Shown: in pieces, positions 9,943-17,726 of the stretch
How positions within the stretch are numbered: the stretch's first letter is position 1
Layout of the letters: each line of letters starts with the position of its first letter
Assembly: GCF_900091845.1 (NCBI RefSeq)
Contig: NZ_FMCI01000317.1
Span: forward strand, 1-62,306
DNA: 62,306 nucleotides
Source: Streptomyces sp. SolWspMP-5a-2
GTDB lineage: Bacteria > Actinomycetota > Actinomycetes > Streptomycetales > Streptomycetaceae
Direction of reading: 5' to 3'
Notes under the pieces: generated by a model
The model's input: the letters and a program-made list of their open reading frames with translations, nothing else
What the model was told of the DNA's origin: nothing
Database searches by the model: none
Program-made: the position numbers and the translations under genes

Positions 9943-10758
9943 TCAGCTCGCCAGGCGGCGGCCGGCGTCCTCGATACGGTCCGCGAGGGAGCCGTTGATG
10001 ACCTCGTCGCCGACCTGCACCCGCACTCCGCCGACGACCTCGGGGTCCACGTCGAGGTTGAGGTGCATCCGGCGGCCGTAGAGCTTCGCGAGGGCGGCGC
10101 CCAGGCGCTGCTTCTGCGGGTCGCTCAGCGGTACCGCCGAGGTGACGACGGCGACCATGCGGTCCCGGCGTTCCGCGGCCAGCCGGGACAGGGACTCGAG
10201 TCCCGACTCCAGGCTACGTCCACGGGGCGCGGTGACCAGTCGCGTGACCAGCCGCTCGGTGACGGCCTTCGCCCGGCCGCCGAGCAGCCGGTGCAGCAGC
10301 TCGGCCTTGGCCGCGGTGGTGGCCTTGCGGTCGGTGAGCGCGGCACGCAGACCCGTGCTGGAGGAGACGATCCGGCCGAACCGGAACAGCTCGTCCTCGA
10401 CGTCGTCGAGCGTGGCCGCGCGCTCCGCGGCGGTGAGGTCCGCGATGTTCGCCAGTTCCTCCAGGGCGTCCACCAGGTCGCGCGACTGCGACCAGCGGGA
10501 GCACACCAGGCCGGAGACCAGGTCGGCGGCGGGGCCGCCGACCTGGGTGCCGAGCAGACGCCGGACCAGCGCGGCCTTCGCCTCGCCGGCCTGCGCCGGG
10601 TCGGTGAGGACCCGGCGCAGGGACACCTCGCGGTCGAGCAGCGCGGTGACGGCGGCCAGCTCGTCGGCGAGCGTCCCGGCGTCGACGGAGGTGGAGTCCG
10701 TCAACGTGTCCAGACGCTCACGTGCGGCCGCCAGGGCCTCGCGGCTGGCGCCGTTCAT
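9943..10758 (-). CDS. atpH: F1Fo ATP synthase subunit delta
   Basis: A 271-aa delta subunit that joins the peripheral stalk to the top of F1. The C-terminal signature (VVTSAVPLSDPQKQRLGAALAKLYGRRMHLNLDVDPEVVGGVRVQVGDEVINGS region) is the classic delta block. The N-terminal helical domain is longer than in E. coli (about 177 aa), a known actinobacterial feature; in mycobacteria the corresponding polypeptide is fused to a b-like segment, but here b (atpF) is separate. The ATG at 10758 overlaps the atpF stop by four bases (ATGA), indicating translational coupling. Confidence 0.96.
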   Translation of the reverse strand: MNGASREALAAARERLDTLTDSTSVDAGTLADELAAVTALLDREVSLRRVLTDPAQAGEAKAALVRRLLGTQVGGPAADLVSGLVCSRWSQSRDLVDALEELANIADLTAAERAATLDDVEDELFRFGRIVSSSTGLRAALTDRKATTAAKAELLHRLLGGRAKAVTERLVTRLVTAPRGRSLESGLESLSRLAAERRDRMVAVVTSAVPLSDPQKQRLGAALAKLYGRRMHLNLDVDPEVVGGVRVQVGDEVINGSLADRIEDAGRRLAS

Positions 10759-11309
10759 CGGGCGGCCTCGGCCTTCGTCGCCTTCTCGTCGAGCTCGTCG
10801 AGGAAGCGGTCGATGACGCGGCTCTGCCGGGCGTGGTCCTCGAGGGACTCGCCGACGAGCTTGCCGGCCAGGTCGGTGGCGAGCTTGCCGACGTCCTGGC
10901 GCAGCGCGGACGCGGCTGCCTTGCGGTCGGCCGCGATCTGGGTGTGACCGGCGGCGACGATCTCCTCGCGCTGCCGCTGGCCTTCCGCGCGCATCTCGGC
11001 GATGAGCGTGGCGCCCTGCTCCTGTGCCTCCTGGCGCAGGCGCGCGGCCTCGTGGCGGGCCTCGGCGAGCTGTGCCTTGTACTGCTCAAGGACGCTCTGG
11101 GCCTCGGTCTGCGCGGCCTCGGCCTTCTCGATACCGCCCTCGATGGCCTCGCGACGCTGCTCCAGAACCTTGTTGATGTTCGGAAGAAGCTTCCAGGCGA
11201 GGAAGCCGAAGACGATGACGAAGGCGATCAGGCCGATGACGAGCTCGGGGATCGGCGGGACGAGGGGATTCTCCATCTCCTCGGCCGCCAGAATGAGCAT
11301 CGAACTCAT
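10755..11309 (-). CDS. atpF: F1Fo ATP synthase subunit b
   Basis: A 184-aa peripheral-stalk subunit. A short N-terminus containing NPLVPPIPELVIG leads into one transmembrane helix (LIAFVIVFGFLAWKLL, about residues 26-41), followed by a long charged coiled coil rich in Glu, Ala, Gln and Arg. Three in-frame Met codons (1, 4 and 12) could start it. The first is given because it lies nearest the upstream gene; the start is therefore uncertain by up to 11 codons. It overlaps atpH by four bases and follows atpE by 44 bp. Confidence 0.95.
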   Translation of the reverse strand: MSSMLILAAEEMENPLVPPIPELVIGLIAFVIVFGFLAWKLLPNINKVLEQRREAIEGGIEKAEAAQTEAQSVLEQYKAQLAEARHEAARLRQEAQEQGATLIAEMRAEGQRQREEIVAAGHTQIAADRKAAASALRQDVGKLATDLAGKLVGESLEDHARQSRVIDRFLDELDEKATKAEAAR

Positions 11310-11353
11310 ATCAGTGCCTTTCGTCTAGTGGGCTGTCGCTGATCGGCCGTGGA

Positions 11354-11584
11354 CTACTTGCCGTAGACGAACGGCATGACCAGGCCGATGAGGGCGAGAG
11401 CCTCACAGAAGGCGAAGCCGAGGATCTGGTTGGCGCGGATCAGGCCGGCCGCTTCGGGCTGACGGGCCAGGGCCTGGGTGCCGTTGCCGAAGATGATGCC
11501 GACGCCGACGCCGGGGCCGATGGCGGCCAGGCCGTAACCGATGGAACCGAGCGAACCGGAGACGGCGGCAAGGGTCTGGGACAT
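11354..11584 (-). CDS. atpE: F1Fo ATP synthase subunit c
   Basis: A 76-aa proteolipid that forms the rotor ring. It has two transmembrane helices joined by a polar loop ARQPE (residues 40-44). The proton-carrying carboxylate is Glu61 in helix 2 (GFAFCEALALIG). The Gly-rich helix 1 (GLAAIGPGVGVGIIFGNG) is the normal packing motif. No sodium-binding signature is evident, so a proton-driven enzyme is expected. The gene lies between atpB and atpF with short spacers. Confidence 0.97.
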   Translation of the reverse strand: MSQTLAAVSGSLGSIGYGLAAIGPGVGVGIIFGNGTQALARQPEAAGLIRANQILGFAFCEALALIGLVMPFVYGK

Positions 11585-11658
11585 GCCAGTTCTTCCTTCT
11601 TCTTTACGGACCGGTGGGGGTTGGCCACCGGACGATCAGGGGGTAGGAGGCGGGACGC

Positions 11659-12480
11659 TCAGTGGTGCTCGGCGAGAGCGCCCTGGATGTAGGTGCACGT
11701 CAGCAGCACGAAGACGTACGCCTGCAGAGCCTGGATGAAGAGCTCGAAGGCCGTCATCACGATGGTCATGACGAAGCTGACGCCGGCGTAGGCGATCCCG
11801 ATGCCGTTCAGCAGGTACCAGCTGGCGATCGTGAAGAGCAGCAGCAGCGTGTGGCCCGCGAACATGTTCGCGAAGAGCCGGACGGCGTGGGTGAAGGGGC
11901 GCACCAGCAGGTTCGAGAAGAACTCGATGAGCATGGCGAGCGGCAGCACCGCGCCGAGCGACTTGTCGTAGCCGGTGACGTTCTTGAAGAACCCGACGAA
12001 TCCGTGGCGCTTGAAGGTCAGCGACACCCAGAGGATGTAGACGATCAGCGCGAGGACGAGCGGGTACGCGATGATCGACGTCACCGGGAACTGGGCGAGC
12101 GGGATGACCGACCAGAGGTTCATCATCCAGACGAAGAAGAACAGCGAGACGATCAGGGGGACGTACTTCTCGCCCTCCTTCTTGCCGATCGTCTCGTAGA
12201 CGACTCCGCGCCGGATGAAGTCGTAGCCGGTCTCGGCCACCATCTGGAGCTTGCCGGGGACGACCTTCGGCTTGCGGAAGGCGGCCCAGAAGAATCCGAC
12301 GATGATGATCGAACCGAGCAGGGCCAGCAGCATCGTCTTGTTGAAGTAGACGTTGCTGTCGCCGTCGCCCCAGAGGGGCTCGAACAGGAACGAGTGCAGG
12401 CCCGGAGCGGGGAAGCCACAGCCGTCGAAGATGTGGCAGTCGGTCTCGAAGGCGAGCACCTGCGTCGGGTCAGCACTCAC
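11659..12480 (-). CDS. atpB: F1Fo ATP synthase subunit a
   Basis: A 273-aa integral membrane subunit providing the proton half-channels against the c-ring. The helix carrying the essential arginine reads RPFTHAVRLFANMFAGH, and the last helices contain FELFIQALQAYVFVLLTCTYIQGAL. The GTG at 12480 was chosen because GGAG lies six bases upstream and the longer frame to 12516 adds residues unlike the family. The extracellular N-terminus includes CHIFDGCGF with two cysteines. It follows atpI by 225 bp, so a secondary promoter there is possible. Confidence 0.97.
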   Translation of the reverse strand: MSADPTQVLAFETDCHIFDGCGFPAPGLHSFLFEPLWGDGDSNVYFNKTMLLALLGSIIIVGFFWAAFRKPKVVPGKLQMVAETGYDFIRRGVVYETIGKKEGEKYVPLIVSLFFFVWMMNLWSVIPLAQFPVTSIIAYPLVLALIVYILWVSLTFKRHGFVGFFKNVTGYDKSLGAVLPLAMLIEFFSNLLVRPFTHAVRLFANMFAGHTLLLLFTIASWYLLNGIGIAYAGVSFVMTIVMTAFELFIQALQAYVFVLLTCTYIQGALAEHH

Positions 12481-12705
12481 CGCGGGCTCCTTCTGCGTGG
12501 CGCATGGGTACGGCAACCTCGTTGTGTCGGCGCGGCACAGGGCCGCGGTTCGGCACCGGACTGGTGTTACGGATGTGGGTGCGGCTTGGGGGCATCTCGC
12601 CTCGCGATTGAGCAGGCGTCAGCTCAGATGCCCGCGCCCGCGATGCCGCAGTTGGCACCGGACGATAGCAGGGTCTCTCATGCGCACTTATCCCGGCCCT
12701 ACCCC

Positions 12706-13119
12706 TCACGACGAGTGCCCCGACTTCTCGGGCTCGACGTAGAGGATCTTGGCCTTCATGTGAGCACGCGTCTGCGCACCGATCCAGGCGAGGGTGGTGG
12801 CGACGAGCGTGAGAGCGAAGGCCTTGGGGTTGAACAACGTCGTGTCCTTGAAGAGCGCGACGAAGATGAACAGCAGCAGGATCTGCGCCGAGTACAGCAT
12901 CAGTCCCATCGCCTGGAACAGGTGCGGAAGCGATACGGCGGTGCGCTGGAGGACGTAGAGCCCGAGCCCCATGAAGACGATCACGATGAGCGTCGCGACG
13001 ACCGCGCCGACCGCGCCCTCGCCACCGGCGACCACGGCGCTGACGACGGCGGCGAGCGCGCCGACGACAGCCGTGGGCACGGCGGCCTGGGCCAGGTTCC
13101 GGGCGTCATTGGACGGCAT
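12706..13119 (-). CDS. atpI: ATP synthase protein I
   Basis: A 137-aa, four-helix membrane protein of the AtpI type (helices near LAAVVSAVVAG, VVATLIVIVFMGLGLYVL, LLLFIFVALF and ALTLVATTLAWIGAQ). AtpI proteins assist assembly of the c-ring and some bind Mg2+. Position at the head of the atp operon supports the assignment more strongly than the sequence, which diverges widely. The ATG at 13119 has GGAG eight bases upstream. A Rex-like operator lies about 125 bp upstream, linking operon expression to the NADH/NAD ratio. Confidence 0.88.
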   Translation of the reverse strand: MPSNDARNLAQAAVPTAVVGALAAVVSAVVAGGEGAVGAVVATLIVIVFMGLGLYVLQRTAVSLPHLFQAMGLMLYSAQILLLFIFVALFKDTTLFNPKAFALTLVATTLAWIGAQTRAHMKAKILYVEPEKSGHSS

Positions 13120-13243
13120 GGCGGCAACTCCGCTTTCGCAGGGGGGCAGGGTGTCGTCATGGACGAGCGTAATCCCGGAGCGAGAGAGAACCTCACGCCA
13201 ATGGGCCGTCGCACTGCGGCCCTTCGGCTCTGTCCGGGGGTTC

Positions 13244-13261
13244 TCGTGAACCGTATCACAA
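13244..13261 (-). promoter_or_regulatory. Rex operator (ROP-like) upstream of atpI
   Basis: On the minus strand the 18-mer TTGTGATACGGTTCACGA matches the Streptomyces Rex consensus TTGTGAACGCGTTCACAA at 13 positions, with both half-sites TGTGA and TTCAC intact. Rex is an NADH-sensing repressor of respiratory genes. The site lies just downstream of a TAGTTT hexamer, so binding would block transcription of the atp operon. Confidence 0.75.
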
Positions 13262-13298
13262 ACTATTTGATGCGGTCTTTACCAAGTGGGTGTGCCTG

Positions 13299-13320
13299 CT
13301 GTCACACATGAGAGTGACAG
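13299..13320. repeat. Perfect 7-bp inverted repeat near the atp promoter
   Basis: CTGTCAC and GTGACAG are separated by eight bases about 40 bp upstream of the Rex-like site. The spacing suits a dimeric regulator better than a terminator, because the stem is short and lacks a T-run. The binding protein is not identifiable. Confidence 0.5.
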
Positions 13321-13419
13321 TGCGCGTCTGCGCGGAAACAGGGGTAACTTGTCTGGTATTCGGGAGGTTTACTCCCCCACGAGTTGGCAATGCTCTCGTC
13401 AGATTCTTACCTTGCCGGG

Positions 13420-14805
13420 TCAGCGCGACGATGACGGCGAGGACGGCGCGGGAGGCACCGCGGGAGCGGCCGGGCCCGAGGGCGCGGCGTCCGCCCCGCG
13501 CCGCTCCAGGAACCGCGTACGGCCCCCCACGGCGGTCGCCCCGTTGAAGCGCGCGGCCCCCGCGGCCACGGGAGTTCGGGACGCGTCGGCACTCTCCTGC
13601 GCCACCTCCCCCACGGGCGGCGGCACTTCGCGGGCGACGGCCCTGCGGCGGCGGTAGCGCGGCGGCACGAAGGACTCGGCCCAGCGCGGGGCCCGCGGGG
13701 TGAAGCGCGGCAGCAGGAGCAGCACCAGACCGATCGCGCTGAGGAACACGATCCCCAACACGATCCACATGGAAGCCGAGTTGACCGAGTAGGCGAGCGC
13801 GCCGAAGGCGATCAGCGCCGACCAGAAGTACATGATCAGCACCGCCCTGCTGTGCGAGTGGCCGATCTCCAGGAGCCGGTGGTGCAGGTGCCCGCGGTCC
13901 GCGGCGAACGGCGACTGGCCGCGCCAGGTCCTGCGCACGATCGCCAGCACCAGGTCGGCGGCCGGGACCGCGATGATCGTCAGGGGCATCAGCAGCGGGA
14001 TGTAGACCGGCACCATCTGGTGGACGGTGCTGCGCTCGGAGCCGCCGAAGAGGTTGTCCGGATCGACCTGCCCCGTGACGGAGATCGCACCCGCGGCCAG
14101 CACCAGGCCGATCAGCATCGACCCGGAGTCGCCCATGAAGATCCGCGCCGGGTGCATGTTGTGCGGCAGGAAGCCCAGGCACATGCCCATCAGGATGGTC
14201 GCGAAGAGCGTCGCGGGAGCCGCGGCCTCGATGCCGTACGAGTACCAGATGCGGTACGTGTACATGAAGAACGCGGCCGACGCGATGGTCACCATCCCGG
14301 CCGCGAGACCGTCCAGGCCGTCGACGAAGTTCACCGCGTTGATCGTGATGACGACGAGCGCCACCGTGAGCAGGGTGCCCTGCCACTGGGTGAGCGCGAC
14401 GGTGCCGACGGTCGGCACGGGCAGCCACAGGATGGTGAGCCCCTGCATGACCATCACGCCGGCGGCGATCATCTGGCCGCCCAGCTTCAGCAGGGCGTCG
14501 ATCTCGAACTTGTCGTCCAGCACGCCGATCAGCCAGATCAGGGCGGCGCCGGAGAGCAGCGCCCGCGGCTCGTTCGACTTCTCGAAGACCTCGTTCAGGT
14601 TGGTCAGCTTGTCCGCGACCAGCAGGCCCGCGCAGAGCCCGAAGAACATCGCGATCCCGCCGAGCCGCGGAGTCGGTTCCCGGTGCACGTCACGGGACCT
14701 GATCTCCGGCATCGCTCCGGCCACGATCGCGAATTTCCGTACCGGCCCTGTCAGCAGATACGTCACCGCGGCCGTGATGCAGAGCGTCAGCAGGTATTCA
14801 CGCAC
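13420..14805 (-). CDS. Undecaprenyl-phosphate sugar-1-phosphate transferase (MraY/WecA/TagO family)
   Basis: A 461-aa polytopic membrane enzyme that transfers a UDP-activated amino sugar phosphate to a polyprenyl phosphate carrier, beginning synthesis of a cell-wall polymer. Diagnostic motifs are HREPTPRLGG near the N-terminus, NAVNFVDGLDGLAAG in the middle (catalytic aspartates), and DRGHLHHRLLEIGHS with the HIHH-like histidines typical of WecA/TagO rather than MraY. About eleven hydrophobic helices are visible, then an Arg/Pro/Ala-rich cytoplasmic tail of about 90 residues. The GTG at 14805 is favoured because GGGGAAG lies just upstream. It occupies the position of rfe/wecA beside atpI in other actinobacteria. 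Confidence 0.92.
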   Translation of the reverse strand: MREYLLTLCITAAVTYLLTGPVRKFAIVAGAMPEIRSRDVHREPTPRLGGIAMFFGLCAGLLVADKLTNLNEVFEKSNEPRALLSGAALIWLIGVLDDKFEIDALLKLGGQMIAAGVMVMQGLTILWLPVPTVGTVALTQWQGTLLTVALVVITINAVNFVDGLDGLAAGMVTIASAAFFMYTYRIWYSYGIEAAAPATLFATILMGMCLGFLPHNMHPARIFMGDSGSMLIGLVLAAGAISVTGQVDPDNLFGGSERSTVHQMVPVYIPLLMPLTIIAVPAADLVLAIVRRTWRGQSPFAADRGHLHHRLLEIGHSHSRAVLIMYFWSALIAFGALAYSVNSASMWIVLGIVFLSAIGLVLLLLPRFTPRAPRWAESFVPPRYRRRRAVAREVPPPVGEVAQESADASRTPVAAGAARFNGATAVGGRTRFLERRGADAAPSGPAAPAVPPAPSSPSSSR

Positions 14806-15019
14806 GGGCTTCCCCACAGGTCTCGCTGGCCATCTCAGCCCCACACACTAGCGATCTACCGGCACGCGGCGCATATGTGTGGGGACTACCGGGTAGCGAC
14901 GATGGTTGCACGGGTGGCTGTGCGTCCGCGCACAGCGGTCGCCTCCGACGGCGCCGCCCACTCCGTGTCACCGGGCCCGCGCCGGGCCCGCGCCGCACAC
15001 CGTACCCGCTCGCCGCGGG

Positions 15020-16264
15020 TCAGCCCGGGTAGGGCGGGAACGCGGTGACCAGTTCCCGCACCTCCGCGCGGGCCCGCCGCGCCTCCACCCGGCCGCGCAG
15101 CACCCCCGCGACGAGGGCCGCGACGCCCGCCATCTCCCGCTCGCGCATCCCCTGGGTGGTCACGGCGGCGGTGCCCAGGCGCAGGCCGCGCTCGTCCGCT
15201 CGGGGCAGCGGGCAGGAGTCCAGCACGATCCCGGCGGCGGCCAGCACCGCCCGCGCCTCCCGGCCGCCGACGCCCAGCGGCGCGGGGTCGGCGGTGATCA
15301 GGTGGGTGTCCGTGCCGCCCGTCGTCACCACCAGCCCCTCCTGCCCGAGCCCGGCCGCCAGCACCCGCGCGTTGGCCACCACCTGGTGGGCGTACCCGGC
15401 GAAGGCGGGGGTGGCCGCCTCCCCGAAGGCGACGGCCTTGGCGGCGATCGTGTGCATCTGCGCACCGCCCTGGGTGAACGGGAACACCGCCCGGTCCACC
15501 CGCTCCGCGAGGTCCTCGCCGCACAGGATCATCCCGCCGCGCGGCCCGCGCAGCACCTTGTGGGTGGTGGCGCAGACGATGTCCGCGTACGGCACCGGGC
15601 TCGGCGCGGCTCCCCCGGCGATCAGCCCCATCGGGTGCGCCGCGTCCGCGATCAGATACGCGCCGACCTCGTCGGCGACGTCCCGGAACAGGGCGTAGTC
15701 GATGTGCCGCGGGTAGGCGATCGAGCCGCAGACGATGGCCTTGGGGCGGTGCGCGCGGGCCAGGGCGCGCAGCTGCTCGTGGTCGATCAGACCGGTGTCG
15801 GGGTGGACGCGGTAGCCGACGAAGTCGAACCAGCGGCCGGAGAAGTTGGCGGGCGACCCGTGCGTGAGGTGGCCGCCGTGGGGCAGGCCGAGGGCCAGGA
15901 CGGTGTCGCCCGGCCGCAGCAGGGCCGCGTAGGCGGCGAGGACCGCGGAGGAGCCCGAGTGCGGCTGGACGTTGGCGTGCGCGGCGCCGAAGAGGGCCGT
16001 CGCCCGGTCGCGGGCGATCCGCTCGGCGACGTCGACGATCTCGCAGCCGCCGTGGTGGCGGGCGCCGGGGTAGCCCTCGGCGTACTTGTTGGCGAGCGGC
16101 GAGCCGAGGGCGGCCAGCACGGCGGGCGAGGTGAAGTTCTCGGCGGCGATCAGCTGGAGCGTGGTCGACTGCCGTGCCGTCTCCCCCAGCAGCACTCCGG
16201 CCAGCTCCGGGTCCTGGCGGCGCAGGACGTCGGTGGCGGCGGCGGGGGTGCGGGTGACCGGCAT
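15020..16264 (-). CDS. Serine hydroxymethyltransferase paralogue
   Basis: A 414-aa PLP-dependent enzyme of the SHMT family, which normally interconverts serine and glycine with tetrahydrofolate. The PLP lysine is K236 in ATTHKVLRGPRGG, and the substrate-binding loop SPANFSGRWFDF is present. Differences from housekeeping GlyA are visible: the YPGKRYYGG motif is YPGARHHGG, so the conserved tyrosine pair is a histidine pair, and the DxAHIxGL block reads DAAHPMGL. This suggests a paralogue with shifted specificity, such as another beta-hydroxy amino acid. The start ATG (16264) is the first Met compatible with the family. It lies 70 bp after the phosphatase homologue and may be co-transcribed with it. 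Confidence 0.85.
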   Translation of the reverse strand: MPVTRTPAAATDVLRRQDPELAGVLLGETARQSTTLQLIAAENFTSPAVLAALGSPLANKYAEGYPGARHHGGCEIVDVAERIARDRATALFGAAHANVQPHSGSSAVLAAYAALLRPGDTVLALGLPHGGHLTHGSPANFSGRWFDFVGYRVHPDTGLIDHEQLRALARAHRPKAIVCGSIAYPRHIDYALFRDVADEVGAYLIADAAHPMGLIAGGAAPSPVPYADIVCATTHKVLRGPRGGMILCGEDLAERVDRAVFPFTQGGAQMHTIAAKAVAFGEAATPAFAGYAHQVVANARVLAAGLGQEGLVVTTGGTDTHLITADPAPLGVGGREARAVLAAAGIVLDSCPLPRADERGLRLGTAAVTTQGMREREMAGVAALVAGVLRGRVEARRARAEVRELVTAFPPYPG

Positions 16265-16334
16265 GAGGGGCTCCGGGCGTCGACGGTGACGTACGTCCAA
16301 TGTAGGCCCGGGGCGGGTGGGGTGCGCGGTGTCG

Positions 16335-17030
16335 TCACATCCGGGCGGGGACGCCGGTGAGAGCGGTGACCACCGGGTCGAGGGCCTGGTGTATCTCGTC
16401 GCCGATGGAGCGGAAGAACGGCAGCGGGGCGCCGTAGGGGTCGTGCACCTCGTCGGCGTCGGCGGTGGGCGCGAGGAGCCAGCCGCGCAGCGCGGCGGCG
16501 GCCCGGACCAGGGCGCGGGCGCGGATCACCAGGCCGTCCTCCAGGGGCGGCAGGGTGGCGGTGTCGATGGCCCGCACGAGGCGGGTGAACTCCTTCAGGG
16601 TGAAGGTGCGCAGGCCCGCGGAGTGGCCCATGGAGATGACCTGGGCGCGGTGGTCGCGGGTCGCGGTGAGCACCAGGTCGGCCATGATGACGTGCTCGTC
16701 GAGCAGCTCCCGGCCGACGAACCCGGAGGCGTCGGCGCCGAAGTCGGCGAGGACCGCCTCGGCGTTGGCCTCCATGGGAGCGCCCTCGTGGCCCCAGGTG
16801 CCCGCGCTCTCCACGACCAGGCCGCCCATGGGGCTCCCCCCGGCGGGGCCGGGGTGGGGGCCGCCGAGCCGGTCCGCGAGGGCATGCCGGTTCAGCCGCT
16901 CGGTGATCGGCGAGCGGCACACGTTGCCGGTGCTGACGTGGAGGATGCGGAAGGTGTCACGCGGCAGCCCCGTGAAGGTCCGCGTCTCTTCCCCGTCCCA
17001 TATGCCACGCCCCGCGTCAGGGGCCGTCAA
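16335..17030 (-). CDS. Low-molecular-weight protein-tyrosine-phosphatase homologue lacking the nucleophilic Cys
   Basis: A 231-aa member of the LMW-PTP/arsenate reductase fold. The P-loop that normally reads V-C-x-G-N-x-C-R-S is HVSTGNVCRSPITERL here: the nucleophilic cysteine is Ser33, while Cys38 and Arg39 are kept, as is the acid motif DPYG (Asp near 197). It is longer than the usual 150-165 aa, with an insertion GGPHPGPAGGSPMGG after the first helix. No ATG or GTG lies in frame before the P-loop; the TTG at 17030 overlaps the sua5 stop by four bases, so a coupled TTG start is assigned. The protein is likely a binding or pseudophosphatase module, perhaps regulating the neighbouring lipid-carrier enzyme, but that is inference. 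Confidence 0.82.
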   Translation of the reverse strand: MTAPDAGRGIWDGEETRTFTGLPRDTFRILHVSTGNVCRSPITERLNRHALADRLGGPHPGPAGGSPMGGLVVESAGTWGHEGAPMEANAEAVLADFGADASGFVGRELLDEHVIMADLVLTATRDHRAQVISMGHSAGLRTFTLKEFTRLVRAIDTATLPPLEDGLVIRARALVRAAAALRGWLLAPTADADEVHDPYGAPLPFFRSIGDEIHQALDPVVTALTGVPARM

Positions 17031-17674
17031 TTCGCCACCTCGAGGTCGGGTACGACCTTCCGCAGCTGCTCCGCCGTCAGGGCGCCGGCCCGCAGCAGCA
17101 CCGGGACCTGGCCGGTGACGTCGACGATCGACGACGGGACGTTGCCGGGCGTCGGGCCGCCGTCGAGGTAGACGGAGACGGAGTCGCCCAGCATGTTCTG
17201 GGCGGCCTCGCAGGTCTCCGGCGCGGGGTGGCCGGTGAGGTTGGCGGAGGAGACGGCCATCGGGCCGAACTCGGTCAGCAGCTCGATGGCGACGGGGTGC
17301 AGCGGCATCCGGATCGCGACCGTGCCCCGGGTGTCGCCGAGGTCCCACTGGAGGGACGGCTGGTGCTTGGCGACGAGGGTGAGCGCGCCCGGCCAGAAGG
17401 CGTCGACGAGTTCCCAGGCCAGCTCGGAGAAGTCGGTGACCAGGCCGTGCAGGGTGTTCGGGGAGCCGATGAGGACGGGCGTGGGCATGTTGCGGCCCCG
17501 GCCCTTGGCGGCGAGGAGGTCGACGACGGCCTCGGAGGAGAACGCGTCGGCGCCGATGCCGTACACCGTGTCGGTCGGGAGGACCACCAGTTCGCCACGG
17601 CGGACGGCGGACGCGGCCTCGCGCAGACCGGTCGTGCGGTCGGTCGCGTCGTTGGTGTCGTATCGCCGTGCCAT
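17027..17674 (-). CDS. L-threonylcarbamoyladenylate synthase (Sua5/YrdC family)
   Basis: A 215-aa enzyme making threonylcarbamoyl-AMP from threonine, bicarbonate and ATP, the first step of t6A37 modification of ANN-decoding tRNAs. The family fold is shown by VVLPTDTVYGIGADAF (residues 30-45), the RGRNMPTPVLIGS basic cleft segment, FWPGALTLVAK, RMPLHPVAIELL and MAVSSANLTGHPAPE. Length corresponds to a YrdC-only protein without the Sua5 C-terminal domain. It sits between prmC and the LMW-PTP homologue, as in other actinobacteria where prfA, prmC and this gene form a translation-quality cluster. Confidence 0.95.
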   Translation of the reverse strand: MARRYDTNDATDRTTGLREAASAVRRGELVVLPTDTVYGIGADAFSSEAVVDLLAAKGRGRNMPTPVLIGSPNTLHGLVTDFSELAWELVDAFWPGALTLVAKHQPSLQWDLGDTRGTVAIRMPLHPVAIELLTEFGPMAVSSANLTGHPAPETCEAAQNMLGDSVSVYLDGGPTPGNVPSSIVDVTGQVPVLLRAGALTAEQLRKVVPDLEVAN

Positions 17675-17726
17675 ATCTAGCGGGCCTCCTCGTACACGTG
17701 CTGCGGGATGGGGGTGGGGCGCGTGC

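Larger units (their letters stand above)
13120..13419. other. 300-bp gap holding the atp operon control region
   Basis: This gap between atpI and the WecA-like gene holds a Rex-like operator (13244-13261), an inverted repeat CTGTCAC-N8-GTGACAG (13299-13320) and, reading on the minus strand, an A/T-rich stretch (CATCAAATAGTTTGTGATAC) that may include a -10 hexamer TAGTTT. No open frame with coding bias is present. Confidence 0.6.
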
